The position numbers and the translations under genes were made by a program. A stretch of DNA of 64,000 nt from Spiractinospora alimapuensis (GTDB lineage Bacteria; Actinomycetota; Actinomycetes; Streptosporangiales; Streptosporangiaceae). Where the stretch lies: NCBI RefSeq assembly GCF_018437505.1, contig NZ_CP072467.1, forward strand, positions 744,001-808,000, written 5' to 3'. Shown here piece by piece: positions 35,162 to 43,470 of this stretch; position 1 is the first letter of the stretch; every line of letters begins with the position of its first letter. The notes beneath the pieces were generated by a model that saw only the letters and a list, made by a program, of their open reading frames with translations, ran no database searches and was not told where the DNA came from.

Positions 35162-35262
35162 CTGGTGAGGTGACGGCCTTCGTTCCCACTTTCCGCTGCG
35201 GGGCGGTCCCGGACTCACACGGACCGTCTCCGCGGACGTCGGGGTCGCCCTCCGCACCGGGC
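35162..35262 (-). ncRNA. Cobalamin riboswitch, 5' half
   Basis: Minus strand reads GGAGACGGTCCGTGTGAGTC, then CCGGGACCGCCCCGCAGCGG and GTGGGAACGAAGGCCGTCAC, the expected first half of a cobalamin riboswitch (...CGGTG-AATCCGGG-CTG-CCCCGCAGCGG...GGGAACGA-GCCGTC). It should run directly into GGCACTGGGTC but meets the repeat element instead. The outer 5' limit is approximate. Confidence 0.72.
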
Positions 35263-35328
35263 GGCCGGCGGGCGCGACGTTCCCGACGAGGCCCGACGTC
35301 CACCGGACCGCGCACGTGGGTGCGCGCC

Positions 35329-35745
35329 TCATCCCGCGAGCGGCTGGTGGAACTGCACCATGTTGCCGGCCGGATCCCGGAAGGCGCACTCGCGCACCCC
35401 GTAGGGTCGGTCCACCGGCTCCTGCAGCACCTCGCCGCCGCCGGCACGGACCTGGTCGAAGACGGCGTCACAGTCGTCGGTACCGAAGATCGCGCCACGC
35501 AGCAGGCCGCGTGCCATCAGGTCCCTCACCGTCCGCCGGTCCGCCTCGGCGGCGTTGGGGTCCGCCAGTGGGGACTCCAGGACGATGGTGACGTCGGGCT
35601 GTTCCGGCGCACCGACCGAGACCCATCGGAACTCGCCGAAACCGACGTCGTTGCGGACCTCCAGGCCCACGGCGTCCCGGTAGAAGGTGAGCGCGCCGTC
35701 GTGGTCGTCGACCGTGATGAAGGTTTGGGACAGTGAAATACTCAT
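35329..35745 (-). CDS. VOC-family (glyoxalase-like) protein
   Basis: 138 aa from ATG 35745. FITVDDHDGALTFYRDAVGL, DVTIVLESPLADP and C-terminal YGVRECAFRDPAGNMVQFHQ are the VOC beta-alpha modules. It begins 9 bp after the AraC gene stop on the same strand, so the two form an operon; AraC-VOC pairs are frequent and the regulator may control the VOC protein in response to its substrate. Function unspecified. Confidence 0.88.
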   Translation of the reverse strand: MSISLSQTFITVDDHDGALTFYRDAVGLEVRNDVGFGEFRWVSVGAPEQPDVTIVLESPLADPNAAEADRRTVRDLMARGLLRGAIFGTDDCDAVFDQVRAGGGEVLQEPVDRPYGVRECAFRDPAGNMVQFHQPLAG

Positions 35746-35754
35746 GCCCCAACG

Positions 35755-36192
35755 CTAGGCACCAGCGGGGCGAATGGCTTCTCTGTTTCGGACGGGTCGG
35801 GTATGGATTCGGGCAACACACGCCGGGACGCCCGCGCCCTCGTCGTGTCGCCGCCCGCGATAGGCGCTCGGGGTCTCCCCCACGAGTTCGGTGAATCGTG
35901 AGCTGAACGATCCCAGCGAGGAGCATCCCACGGCGAAGCACACGTCGGTCACCGTCAGGTCCCCCCGGCGGAGGAGGGCCTTGGCGCGCTCCATCCTGCG
36001 GGTCATCAGGTAGCTGTAGGGCGTCTCGCCGAAGGCCGCGCGGAAGCTGCGCGAGAAGTGGCCCGGCGACATGAGCGCGACGCGCGCCAGCGCGGGGACG
36101 TCGAGTGGCTGGGCGTAGTGGCGGTCCATCACGTCACGTGAGCGGCGCAGCCGCCGGAGGTCCTCCAGGTCGACCAACACCAACACCCCCAT
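35755..36192 (-). CDS. AraC-family regulator (DNA-binding domain only)
   Basis: 145 aa from ATG 36192 (GGGGAG upstream). Two HTH units: LDVPALARVALMSPGHFSRS with FRAAFGETPYSYLMTRRMER, and LTVTDVCFAVGCSSLGSFSS with RFTELVGETPSAYR, the standard AraC C-terminal domain. There is no N-terminal sensory cupin, so it is a minimal AraC protein; an upstream in-frame extension to 36288 is not convincing. Confidence 0.88.
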   Translation of the reverse strand: MGVLVLVDLEDLRRLRRSRDVMDRHYAQPLDVPALARVALMSPGHFSRSFRAAFGETPYSYLMTRRMERAKALLRRGDLTVTDVCFAVGCSSLGSFSSRFTELVGETPSAYRGRRHDEGAGVPACVARIHTRPVRNREAIRPAGA

Positions 36193-36309
36193 CAGCGGTG
36201 ACTCCCCGCCTCGCCGAGCCGGGGGTAATGATGGTACCCAGGAGGGTCGACCGTGGGCACCAGTCGTCCCGCGCGGGACGACGGCCACCGGGGACGCCCC
36301 TCGGTCGAC

Positions 36310-36600
36310 TCACCGCTGCATGGGCACGCGCATCCCGGTCGACTCGCCGATGTCCTGCCACGCCGTCTGGCGCAGTTGGCGTGCCAGGTCGGCCAGCGCG
36401 CGCGATACCGCGAGTTCCTCCCCGATCTCCGGGATGTCCATGTCCTCGGGGTGCTTGCGTGCCATGCCGCGCCCGCGCAACTCCGGCAGGTCCGGCGACA
36501 CCAATCCCACTTCGGCCCACGTGTTGGCGTGGTCGCCCTCGGCCTCCTCGGAGACGAGGATGTCCACGTTCCATCGCTTCTTCGTCTGCACCGCCCTCAC
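36310..36600 (-). CDS. DUF1876 (dsRBD-fold) protein
   Basis: 96 aa from GTG 36600 (GTG 36591 is an alternative). KKRWNVDILVSEEAEGDHAN, GRGMARKHPEDMDIPEIGEE and LAVSRALADLARQL fit the actinobacterial DUF1876 family of small proteins, structurally dsRBD-like, of unknown role. Confidence 0.85.
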   Translation of the reverse strand: MRAVQTKKRWNVDILVSEEAEGDHANTWAEVGLVSPDLPELRGRGMARKHPEDMDIPEIGEELAVSRALADLARQLRQTAWQDIGESTGMRVPMQR

Positions 36601-36707
36601 CCACTTCTTCCCTCACTGGAGATATTGACTGGTCGCAGGGCCGCCAAACGCCACATATCCCCCGTGACGAGGTCCGCGACACCAGGCGACCCTGCTAACG
36701 TCACACC

Positions 36708-37349
36708 GTGTCCTCGCACTACTTCGACGCCGACCCACACAGCACGAGCCGCCCCGCGGAGGTCAGCCTGCTGCTGGCGGACCGCCGACTCGTGCTCGCG
36801 ACCGACCGTGGGATGTTCTCTCCCGACCGGGTCGACCCCGGCACCCGCGTCCTGTTGGACAGCGTGCCGCCGCCACCCGCCGAGGGGACCCTGCTGGACC
36901 TGGGATGTGGATACGGTCCCATCGCCCTGACCATGGCCGCCCGGGCACCGGGGGCGCGCGTGCTGGGCGTGGACGTCAACGGGCGTGCGGTTGCGCGAGC
37001 GCGGGAGAACGCCACGAGGAACCACCTCGACAACGTCGATTTCGTTCAGGTGGACGAGACCGCCGCCCCCGTCGACCCCCAGGCGGCGCCGGGGGTCGAC
37101 GGCCCGTTCGCCGCACTGTGGTCCAACCCGCCCATCCGGATCGGCAAGGACGCCCTGCGGGCGCTGCTCGCGCTGTGGCTGGACCGGCTCGCCCCCGAGG
37201 CCCACGCCCACCTCGTCGCCCACAAGCACCTGGGGGCGGACTCCCTGCAACGGTGGCTGGACGAACGGGGCAACGCCTGCGAACGCCTCACCTCACGCAG
37301 CGGGTACCGCGTACTGCGTGTGGCGGCGACGCGGACCCAGCGCGCCTGA
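36708..37349 (+). CDS. RsmC-type class I methyltransferase
   Basis: 213 aa from GTG 36708. Motif I LLDLGCGYGPIALTMA, motif II region VLGVDVNGRAVARARENA, and motif IV SNPPIR (N-P-P-I/F, typical of N2-guanine or N6-adenine methylation as in RsmC/RlmG). The upstream TAACGT hexamer ends 6 nt before the start codon, so the message is probably leaderless. Forms an RNA-methylation neighbourhood with the TrmH-like gene that follows. Confidence 0.87.
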   Translation: MSSHYFDADPHSTSRPAEVSLLLADRRLVLATDRGMFSPDRVDPGTRVLLDSVPPPPAEGTLLDLGCGYGPIALTMAARAPGARVLGVDVNGRAVARARENATRNHLDNVDFVQVDETAAPVDPQAAPGVDGPFAALWSNPPIRIGKDALRALLALWLDRLAPEAHAHLVAHKHLGADSLQRWLDERGNACERLTSRSGYRVLRVAATRTQRA

Positions 37350-37462
37350 GCCCGTGGCGTCTCCCGAGCCCCACGGATTGCCCGCGCTCCGCACCGCACG
37401 CGCGCACCGCATGGCCTAGGCTGTAGGCTCCTGACCACGCTGACTCGAAGCTTGAGGACTGG

Positions 37463-38005
37463 TTGAACAGACGCCAACTGCGCCCCACTGACGTCAAGCG
37501 ACTGAACCGGGAGTGGCGCAGACGCACCGAGGGCCGGCTGAGCCTGATCGTGGAATCGGTCACCCAGCCCTTCAACCTGGGGTCCATCCTGCGCACCGCC
37601 GCGGTCTTCGGCGTGGAATCCCTGTGGCTCACCGGGAACTCCGCCGACCCCGCCCACCCGCAGGTGGGCAAGGTCGCCCTGGGAACCGAACGCAAGATCG
37701 CCGTGCGGCGCACCACGAGCGCCGACGCCGTCGCCGAGGCCCGGGACGCCGGCTACGGAGTGGTCGCGGTGGAACTCACCGAGGACGCGACCCCCCTGCA
37801 CGAGGCCCACCTCGACGGCGACGTCTGTCTCGCCGTCGGCGGCGAGGACCACGGCTGTTCCCCCGCGCTGCTGGGCGCGGTCGACGCCGTCGCGTTCATC
37901 CCCCAGATCGGGCGCGTGGGCTCGCTCAACGTGGCCGTCGCCGCGGCGATCGCGATGGCCGAGACCCGCAACCGCGAGTGGCAGCGCGAACCGGCCCAGC
38001 GGTGA
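37463..38005 (+). CDS. TrmH/SpoU-family RNA methyltransferase
   Basis: 180 aa from TTG 37463 with GAGG upstream. SPOUT knot motifs: motif 1 VTQPFNLGSILRTAAVFGV, motif 2 VCLAVGGEDHGCSP and motif 3 AFIPQIGRVGSLNVAVAAAI. Short, without the N-terminal substrate-binding domain of 23S rRNA Gm2251-type enzymes, and the first 20 residues are TrmH-like basic. Likely 2'-O-methylates tRNA or rRNA. A 296-bp gap without a gene follows. Confidence 0.88.
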   Translation: MNRRQLRPTDVKRLNREWRRRTEGRLSLIVESVTQPFNLGSILRTAAVFGVESLWLTGNSADPAHPQVGKVALGTERKIAVRRTTSADAVAEARDAGYGVVAVELTEDATPLHEAHLDGDVCLAVGGEDHGCSPALLGAVDAVAFIPQIGRVGSLNVAVAAAIAMAETRNREWQREPAQR

Positions 38006-38301
38006 ACCCTTCGGCGACCCACGAGGTGCCCGCGCGGCGGGGCCTCGGCACCCCACCGTCGCCGCTTGGGCGAAGCTTTGACTCCCCGGCCGAATTTCTC
38101 CCCCTCCCGCCGGGAACAACTCCGCATCCTCGCTCGTCGTATCTGATGCCCAACCTGTGAGAGGAAGATGGACCCGTCCCGAAGAACCAGCGGCGTCCAG
38201 GGGGGACGCCGTGATCCTGACCCTCCTTTACCCCCTCGGGGCCCCGAACCGTTCACCCGGTTCGCCCCCCGGACACGTCGGCCTGAGTCGGTGCGACGCC
38301 C

Positions 38302-39687
38302 ATGATCGCAACGCTGGCCATCATGCTCGTCGGCATCATCGTGATCCTGTTGATGATCGCCGCCAACGGCTACTTCGTCGCGCAGGAGTTCGGCTACATG
38401 GCCGTGGACCGCTCCCGCCTCAGCGCGCGGGCCGCGGCGGGCCACACCGACGCGCGACGAGCCCTCGACGTCACCCGACGCACCTCGTTCATGCTCTCCG
38501 GCGCCCAACTCGGCATCACCGTCACTGGCCTGCTCGTCGGTAATGTCGCCGAGCCACTGGTCGGAGGCGGAATCGGTGAACTTCTCGGACTCGCGGGACT
38601 GAACCCCGCGATCGGGATCGCCATCGGAACCGTCGGAACACTGCTCATCGCCACAGCGGTGCAGATGGTGTTCGGGGAGCTCCTTCCGAAGAACCTCGCC
38701 ATCGCGCGCCCCGAGGCGTTCGCACGACGACTCGCCCTGTCGACCATGATCTACCTGCGCCTGTTCGGGTGGATCATCCGACTGTTCGACGTCGCCGCGG
38801 CGGCCTTGTTGCGCATGGTGGGGATCAAGCCACTGGACGACGTGCAGCACGCCGCCACCGCGCGGGACCTGGAGCACATCGTGGCCGAGTCCCGTGCGAG
38901 TGGGGACCTTCCGGCCGAGCTGTCCGCGCTGTTGGACCGCACGTTGGAGTTCCACGACCGCACGGCGGCCCACGCCATGGTCCCGCGACCACAGGTGACG
39001 ACGGTGCAGGCCACCGAACCCGTCAGCCGCGTCGTGGAACTGATGGCGTTGGGGCACTCGCGTTTCCCGGTCCTCGGTGACGACGTGGACGACGTCGTCG
39101 GCGTCATCTGTCTGCGCGACATCCTGGAGCTGGGACAGGCGGAACTCGGCAACGTGCGGGTGGGGCAGTTGGCCCGCCGGCCCCTGCTGGTCCCCGACAC
39201 CCTGCCGCTTCCGGGCGTGCTGGAACAGTTGCGCGACTCCAAGGAGGAGTTCGCGTGTGTCGTCGACGAGTACGGCGGTCTCGCCGGTGTGATCACCACC
39301 GAGGACATCGCCGAGGAGCTCGTGGGCGAGATCGCCGACGAACACGACCCCGTCGACGAGGGAACGGTGCGTCAGACGGAGAAGGGAACCTGGTTGTTTC
39401 CGGGATCCACCCACATCGACGAGGTGGAGCGGGTCATCGGGCGGGACCTGCCGCCCGGCGACTATGAGACGCTCGGCGGGCTCATCATCAACGAGATGCG
39501 GCGCCTGCCCGAACCCGCCGACGAGGTCACCATCGCGCTCCCGGCTGTCGGGGCGGAGGAGGAGGTCAGCTACTCGGCGCTGCTCACGGTTGACTCCGTG
39601 GACCGCCACGTTCCGGAGTGGGTTCGCCTCACCCTCACCCAGTCCAGCGGTGACCCCGCCCAGGACGACCAGGAGGTGCGGGCATGA
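38302..39687 (+). CDS. CNNM/CBS-pair transporter-like protein (HlyC/CorC family), 1
   Basis: 461 aa. CNNM membrane domain with about four helices (IIVILLMIAANGYFVAQEF; LGITVTGLLVGNVAEPLVGG; GTLLIATAVQMVFGELLPKN), then two CBS domains (MVPRPQVTTVQATEPVSRVV; FACVVDEYGGLAGVITTEDI) and a C-terminal CorC_HlyC domain (TWLFPGSTHIDEVERVIGRD). Family members mediate Mg2+/Co2+ homeostasis. No convincing ribosome site precedes the ATG. Overlaps the paralogue below by 4 bp. Confidence 0.92.
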   Translation: MIATLAIMLVGIIVILLMIAANGYFVAQEFGYMAVDRSRLSARAAAGHTDARRALDVTRRTSFMLSGAQLGITVTGLLVGNVAEPLVGGGIGELLGLAGLNPAIGIAIGTVGTLLIATAVQMVFGELLPKNLAIARPEAFARRLALSTMIYLRLFGWIIRLFDVAAAALLRMVGIKPLDDVQHAATARDLEHIVAESRASGDLPAELSALLDRTLEFHDRTAAHAMVPRPQVTTVQATEPVSRVVELMALGHSRFPVLGDDVDDVVGVICLRDILELGQAELGNVRVGQLARRPLLVPDTLPLPGVLEQLRDSKEEFACVVDEYGGLAGVITTEDIAEELVGEIADEHDPVDEGTVRQTEKGTWLFPGSTHIDEVERVIGRDLPPGDYETLGGLIINEMRRLPEPADEVTIALPAVGAEEEVSYSALLTVDSVDRHVPEWVRLTLTQSSGDPAQDDQEVRA

Positions 39688-40688
39688 GTGACCTTCATCC
39701 GCTGACCGCGCTGGGCCTGTCGGTGCTGTTCATCGTGTTGAGCGCGTTCTTCGTCGCGATCGAGTTCGCGCTCGTCGCGGCGCGGCGCTACCGGCTGGAG
39801 GACGCGGCGCACACCAGCAGCGCGGCCCGGGCCGCGCTGCGCAGTTCCCGGGACATCTCCATGCTGCTCGCGGGGTCCCAGCTCGGGATCACGCTGTGCA
39901 CGCTGGCCCTGGGCGCGATCACCAAGCCGGCGGTCCACCGCCTGTTGGAGCCGTTGTTCACGTGGCTCCCCTCGGCCGTCAGCTACACGGTGTCGTTCGT
40001 GCTCTCGTTGATCGTGGTCACGTTCCTGCACCTGGTGGTCGGTGAGATGGCGCCGAAGTCCTGGGCCATCTCGCATCCGGAACGCTCGGCGATCATGCTG
40101 GCACTGCCGATGCGGGCGTTCATGTGGTTCACCCGGCCCGCTCTGGCCACGTTGAACGGGATGGCCAACGCGCTGGTGCGTCGGTTCGGGGTCACCCCCG
40201 TCGACGAGGTCGGCCAGGGACGCAATCCGGAGGACCTGCGTCAGCTCGTGGATCACTCCGCGAGCGCCGGCACCCTCGACGAGGAGCGTCGGGACCAGTT
40301 GGCCACCGCGTTGGAGGTCAACTCCCGTCCGCTGCGGGAGGTGGTGACCCCCAAGGAGGAGCTCGCGGCGGTGGCACCGGACGCGAGCGTGCCGACCATG
40401 GTGGACGTGGCGCGCACGACCGGTCACCTGCGGCTCGTGGTGCGGGACGCGGAGACACCCGTGGGCGTCCTGCACGTTCGCGACGCCTTGGGCAGTGACC
40501 CGCGGACGACCGCCGCGGAGTTGATGCGCCCGGCGCTCACCCTGGACGCCGCGACCCCGATCTACACCGCGCTGAGCCTGATGCGGGAGAGCCGGGGGCA
40601 CCTGGCGCTCGTGGAGTCACACGGTGAGCTCGTGGGGCTGGTGACCCTGCAGGACCTCATCGAGGAACTGCTGGTGGCGGCGGACTAA
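39684..40688 (+). CDS. CNNM/CBS-pair transporter-like protein (HlyC/CorC family), 2
   Basis: 334 aa; ATG 39684 overlaps the stop of paralogue 1 (ATGA). CNNM helices (LGLSVLFIVLSAFFVAIEFA; LAGSQLGITLCTLALGAITK; LSLIVVTFLHLVVGEMAPKS) and a CBS pair (VVTPKEELAAVAPDASVPTM; LALVESHGELVGLVTLQDLI). It ends after the CBS pair and lacks the C-terminal CorC_HlyC domain of its partner, so the two proteins may form a hetero-oligomer. Confidence 0.92.
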   Translation: MSDLHPLTALGLSVLFIVLSAFFVAIEFALVAARRYRLEDAAHTSSAARAALRSSRDISMLLAGSQLGITLCTLALGAITKPAVHRLLEPLFTWLPSAVSYTVSFVLSLIVVTFLHLVVGEMAPKSWAISHPERSAIMLALPMRAFMWFTRPALATLNGMANALVRRFGVTPVDEVGQGRNPEDLRQLVDHSASAGTLDEERRDQLATALEVNSRPLREVVTPKEELAAVAPDASVPTMVDVARTTGHLRLVVRDAETPVGVLHVRDALGSDPRTTAAELMRPALTLDAATPIYTALSLMRESRGHLALVESHGELVGLVTLQDLIEELLVAAD

Positions 40689-40702
40689 CCCGCCGCCACT
40701 CC

Positions 40703-40740
40703 GACCTGCTGTTCCGGTGTCCTCATCGGCGCAGCAGGTC
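40703..40740. terminator. Bidirectional hairpin between convergent genes
   Basis: GACCTGCTG (40703-40711) and CAGCAGGTC (40732-40740), perfect 9-bp arms with a 20-nt loop, directly after the CBS gene and spanning the last codons of the convergent gene. Confidence 0.55.
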
Positions 40741-42528
40741 ACGCACGTTCACGATCAGCAGCACCGCGGCGGTGATCCCGACGGGGACGAGGATGGCGAT
40801 CTGCGGGTTGATGATGAACGCCGCCACGATCGCGGAGATCACCCCCACCACCGCCACCACGACCATCAGCCCGACCATGAAGGACCGGAACCGGCCCCGG
40901 GCGATCGCGTCGACGGCCGCGAACAGCAGGACGACGCCCGCCGCCGCCAGTAGCCGTTGCGACCACGGCATCGAGAAGACGAACACCGACGCCAGGGCGA
41001 CCAGCAGCAGTGTCGTGCTCAACGCCGCCCACACGTGCAGGAACCGGGTCGGCCGCTGCTCGCCGGTGGCGTAGGGGCGGTGCGGGGACCGCAGGTGTTG
41101 CCGCAGGTCCTCGGCGAGGCTGTCGCCGCGCTCCAGGGCGGCGCGCAGGCTGCTGGCCTCCTGGCTCGCGAGCCCCCGCTCGCGGTAGGCGCGGGCGAGC
41201 TCCGACTCGTCGGCGTCGATCCGCTCGTCGTGGCTCTTGGCACGCAGCCGGGTGTGGGCGTTGCGGCGCAGGACGGTCGCGGCGACCGAGAGGCGCCGGA
41301 CCTCCTCCCTCTTGGCGTCGATCTCCTGGTCGAGTTCCCCGATCCGCCCGTCCAGGTCGCTGAGGTGTGCTTCCAGGTATCCGCGCGCCGCGTCGGAGCC
41401 CGGGGGAACCTTGTGCAGCCCGACCCAGGACAGCGGGTCGATCCAGGAACGCCGCACCGTGCCGTCGCGCTCGTAGCGGGGCCCGCTGGGCGCACGCTCC
41501 CCTTCGAACCAGTCCCGGGTGTCCCGCCCCCACAGACCGCGGTAACCGACGACCCAACTGAGCTGGTCGTCGATGACGACGCGCTCCCACTCCTGCCCCG
41601 TACCGGGGCCGATGCGCACGCCGTCGCCCCGCGCGTAGTCCACGAACGGGATCCCGATCCCGTGCAGGACCGAGGCGCTGGACGTGGGCAGCATCCGCTC
41701 GACCATCCGCCGCCAGGCACGGACCACGCCGCTGAGGAAGGCGGGGTCGACCTGGATGAGGTAGTCGCCGGGCTCGAGCTGGTTGGAGTGGGACCCGGCT
41801 CCGGGGTAGAGGACGGGGTGGTCGCCTTCGCGGCGCAGGTCCGGGTCGTTCCAGCTTCGGCGCAGGTCATCGCCGGTGTACTCGTGGGAGGAGGCGCCGA
41901 CCCAGACGGGTTCGGCCGGGCCGTCGCCGTGGTCCAGGAGATAGACCACGACCTTCTCCCAGTCCGCCTCGTGGTCGTTGACCCCGCCGAAGGTGGAGCG
42001 CCAGTCGTTCATGACGTAGAAGAACCAGTACTGCAGCGCGATGTAGCCGCCGTCCCGGGTGACCCGCCCGTAGTAGGTGGAGCGCTCGGTCGCCAGGCGT
42101 TCCCGGTAGCGGGTGGCGGCGGCCGCGGCGACTCCGCCGGGGACGGCGCCGCGAATGAGCAGCGAGAGGCGCATCAGTACGTCGACGATGCGGCCGAGGA
42201 CACCGACCGCGGCCAGTCGTCCACTGCGGGGAATGACCGGGCGGGAGGTCTTGCGGAACCGTCGTGCCTCCTCGGCGAGGGAGTCCTCCTGCACGAAACG
42301 CAGGTGGAGGTCGTGGCCGGGCCACTCCCGTTCCGCGGCGGCGAGCCGCTCCACGGTGAGTTCGCCGGCCGGCACTACTTCCTCCTCCGGGGTGCCCGGC
42401 TTACTCTTCCACAGGCTGCACGCCGCGACGTAGGAGTCGATGTCGGTGGGGAAGAACAGCTCGCCCTTGGTGTAGGAGAGGACGGGTTCGTAGGCGCGGA
42501 GGAGTTCGAGGTCGGTTCGTGTATCCAT
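40723..42528 (-). CDS. Vps62-like domain membrane protein with coiled coil
   Basis: 601 aa from ATG 42528 (AAGGAG close upstream; GTG 42543 region is an alternative). The middle part (IALQYWFFYVMNDWRSTFGG then NDHEADWEKVVVYL) resembles the Vps62-type N-D-H-E-x-D-W-E motif found in plant and bacterial proteins. A charged heptad-like stretch (LDGRIGELDQEIDAKREEVR) at about 390-480 should be a coiled coil. Four hydrophobic helices close the protein (VWAALSTTLLLVALASVFVF onward). Function unknown; a lipid or ion-related envelope role is a guess. Confidence 0.7.
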   Translation of the reverse strand: MDTRTDLELLRAYEPVLSYTKGELFFPTDIDSYVAACSLWKSKPGTPEEEVVPAGELTVERLAAAEREWPGHDLHLRFVQEDSLAEEARRFRKTSRPVIPRSGRLAAVGVLGRIVDVLMRLSLLIRGAVPGGVAAAAATRYRERLATERSTYYGRVTRDGGYIALQYWFFYVMNDWRSTFGGVNDHEADWEKVVVYLLDHGDGPAEPVWVGASSHEYTGDDLRRSWNDPDLRREGDHPVLYPGAGSHSNQLEPGDYLIQVDPAFLSGVVRAWRRMVERMLPTSSASVLHGIGIPFVDYARGDGVRIGPGTGQEWERVVIDDQLSWVVGYRGLWGRDTRDWFEGERAPSGPRYERDGTVRRSWIDPLSWVGLHKVPPGSDAARGYLEAHLSDLDGRIGELDQEIDAKREEVRRLSVAATVLRRNAHTRLRAKSHDERIDADESELARAYRERGLASQEASSLRAALERGDSLAEDLRQHLRSPHRPYATGEQRPTRFLHVWAALSTTLLLVALASVFVFSMPWSQRLLAAAGVVLLFAAVDAIARGRFRSFMVGLMVVVAVVGVISAIVAAFIINPQIAILVPVGITAAVLLIVNVRDLLRR

Positions 42529-42824
42529 GACTCCTTCCGACACTAGTTGATGGACGTCGGGAGCTCCGACACGCGCGGCGTTGCGGGCCTCCGACCGTCC
42601 GGTGGCCTCCCCCACACTCCGGGTGGGTCGATCCCCAGGCGTGCCCCGCCTCGAGTCGGGGCGCTGGTTCCCCGTGCTGCGACGCTCCACGCGCGAAGAA
42701 GTGCAGAAATTTTCTTGAGCGCAGGATGCTGTTTCTTTCCCCCTGCGAGCCCACCAGCATGGGCACCGTGGGCACCATAGGTTGTAGTGGCAAGGGGCGA
42801 GCGCGTCGACCGGGAGGAAAGATT

Positions 42825-43385
42825 ATGCAAAATTCGTCGACTATCAAGATTGAGCCGCACACGCACGATGTGCCACGCTTCCGGTACCTCCGCGCGGCCG
42901 AGATCGACGAGCTGGAGGAGCTGTGGCGCGCCCTGCACCGCCACCACGTGAGCGTGACCACGCATTTGGAGAACATGATCGCCCCCGTGGACGAGATGGA
43001 GTCCTGGCGCCGGCGCCGCGCCCGCTACGTGGAGTGGTTGTCCGCCCCCGGCACGATGGCGATCCTCGCGGAGCGCGACGGTGAGGGCGTTGGCTACGCG
43101 ATGGTGACCATCCGCCCGGAGGCCAACGGTTCGTGGCGTCGTGGCGAACGGGTGGCCGTGGTGCAGACCCTCTCCGTGGCACCCGAACACCAGAACACGG
43201 GAGTCGGCTCAGCACTGTTGGAGGAGGTCCGGCGGCAGCTCGCCGACGAGGGCATCACCGACGTGGAGCTGGCCGCGGTCCTGGGCAACAGTGACGCGAT
43301 GCGCTTCTACGAACAGCACGGGTTCCAGCCGCTCAGCACCACCATGGTGTCGCGACTGAGCGCGATGGCCGGGCCGGGCGACTGA
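42825..43385 (+). CDS. GNAT-family N-acetyltransferase
   Basis: 186 aa; ATG 42825 follows GGGAGGAAAG. The acetyl-CoA-binding motif A is VVQTLSVAPEHQNTGVGSAL (Q/R-x-x-G-x-G/A pattern as QNTGVG), then LLEEVRRQLADEG and motif B ELAAVLGNSDAMRFYEQHGF. Acceptor unknown (amine of an antibiotic, polyamine or protein). The upstream 42.7-42.8 kb contains AT-rich promoter-like DNA. Confidence 0.9.
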   Translation: MQNSSTIKIEPHTHDVPRFRYLRAAEIDELEELWRALHRHHVSVTTHLENMIAPVDEMESWRRRRARYVEWLSAPGTMAILAERDGEGVGYAMVTIRPEANGSWRRGERVAVVQTLSVAPEHQNTGVGSALLEEVRRQLADEGITDVELAAVLGNSDAMRFYEQHGFQPLSTTMVSRLSAMAGPGD

Positions 43386-43470
43386 TCCGGCGACGTTCCT
43401 CCGATGACGCGGGGCGACCCGCCGACGAACGGGGACGTCCGGTCGCGCGTTGACCGCTAGGCTCGCCTGC

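Noticed and set aside
40957-42546. 529-codon plus-strand open frame opposite the Vps62-like gene
   Set aside because: Val/Gly/Asp-rich antisense composition without motifs; the minus-strand gene has a coherent domain order and ribosome site.
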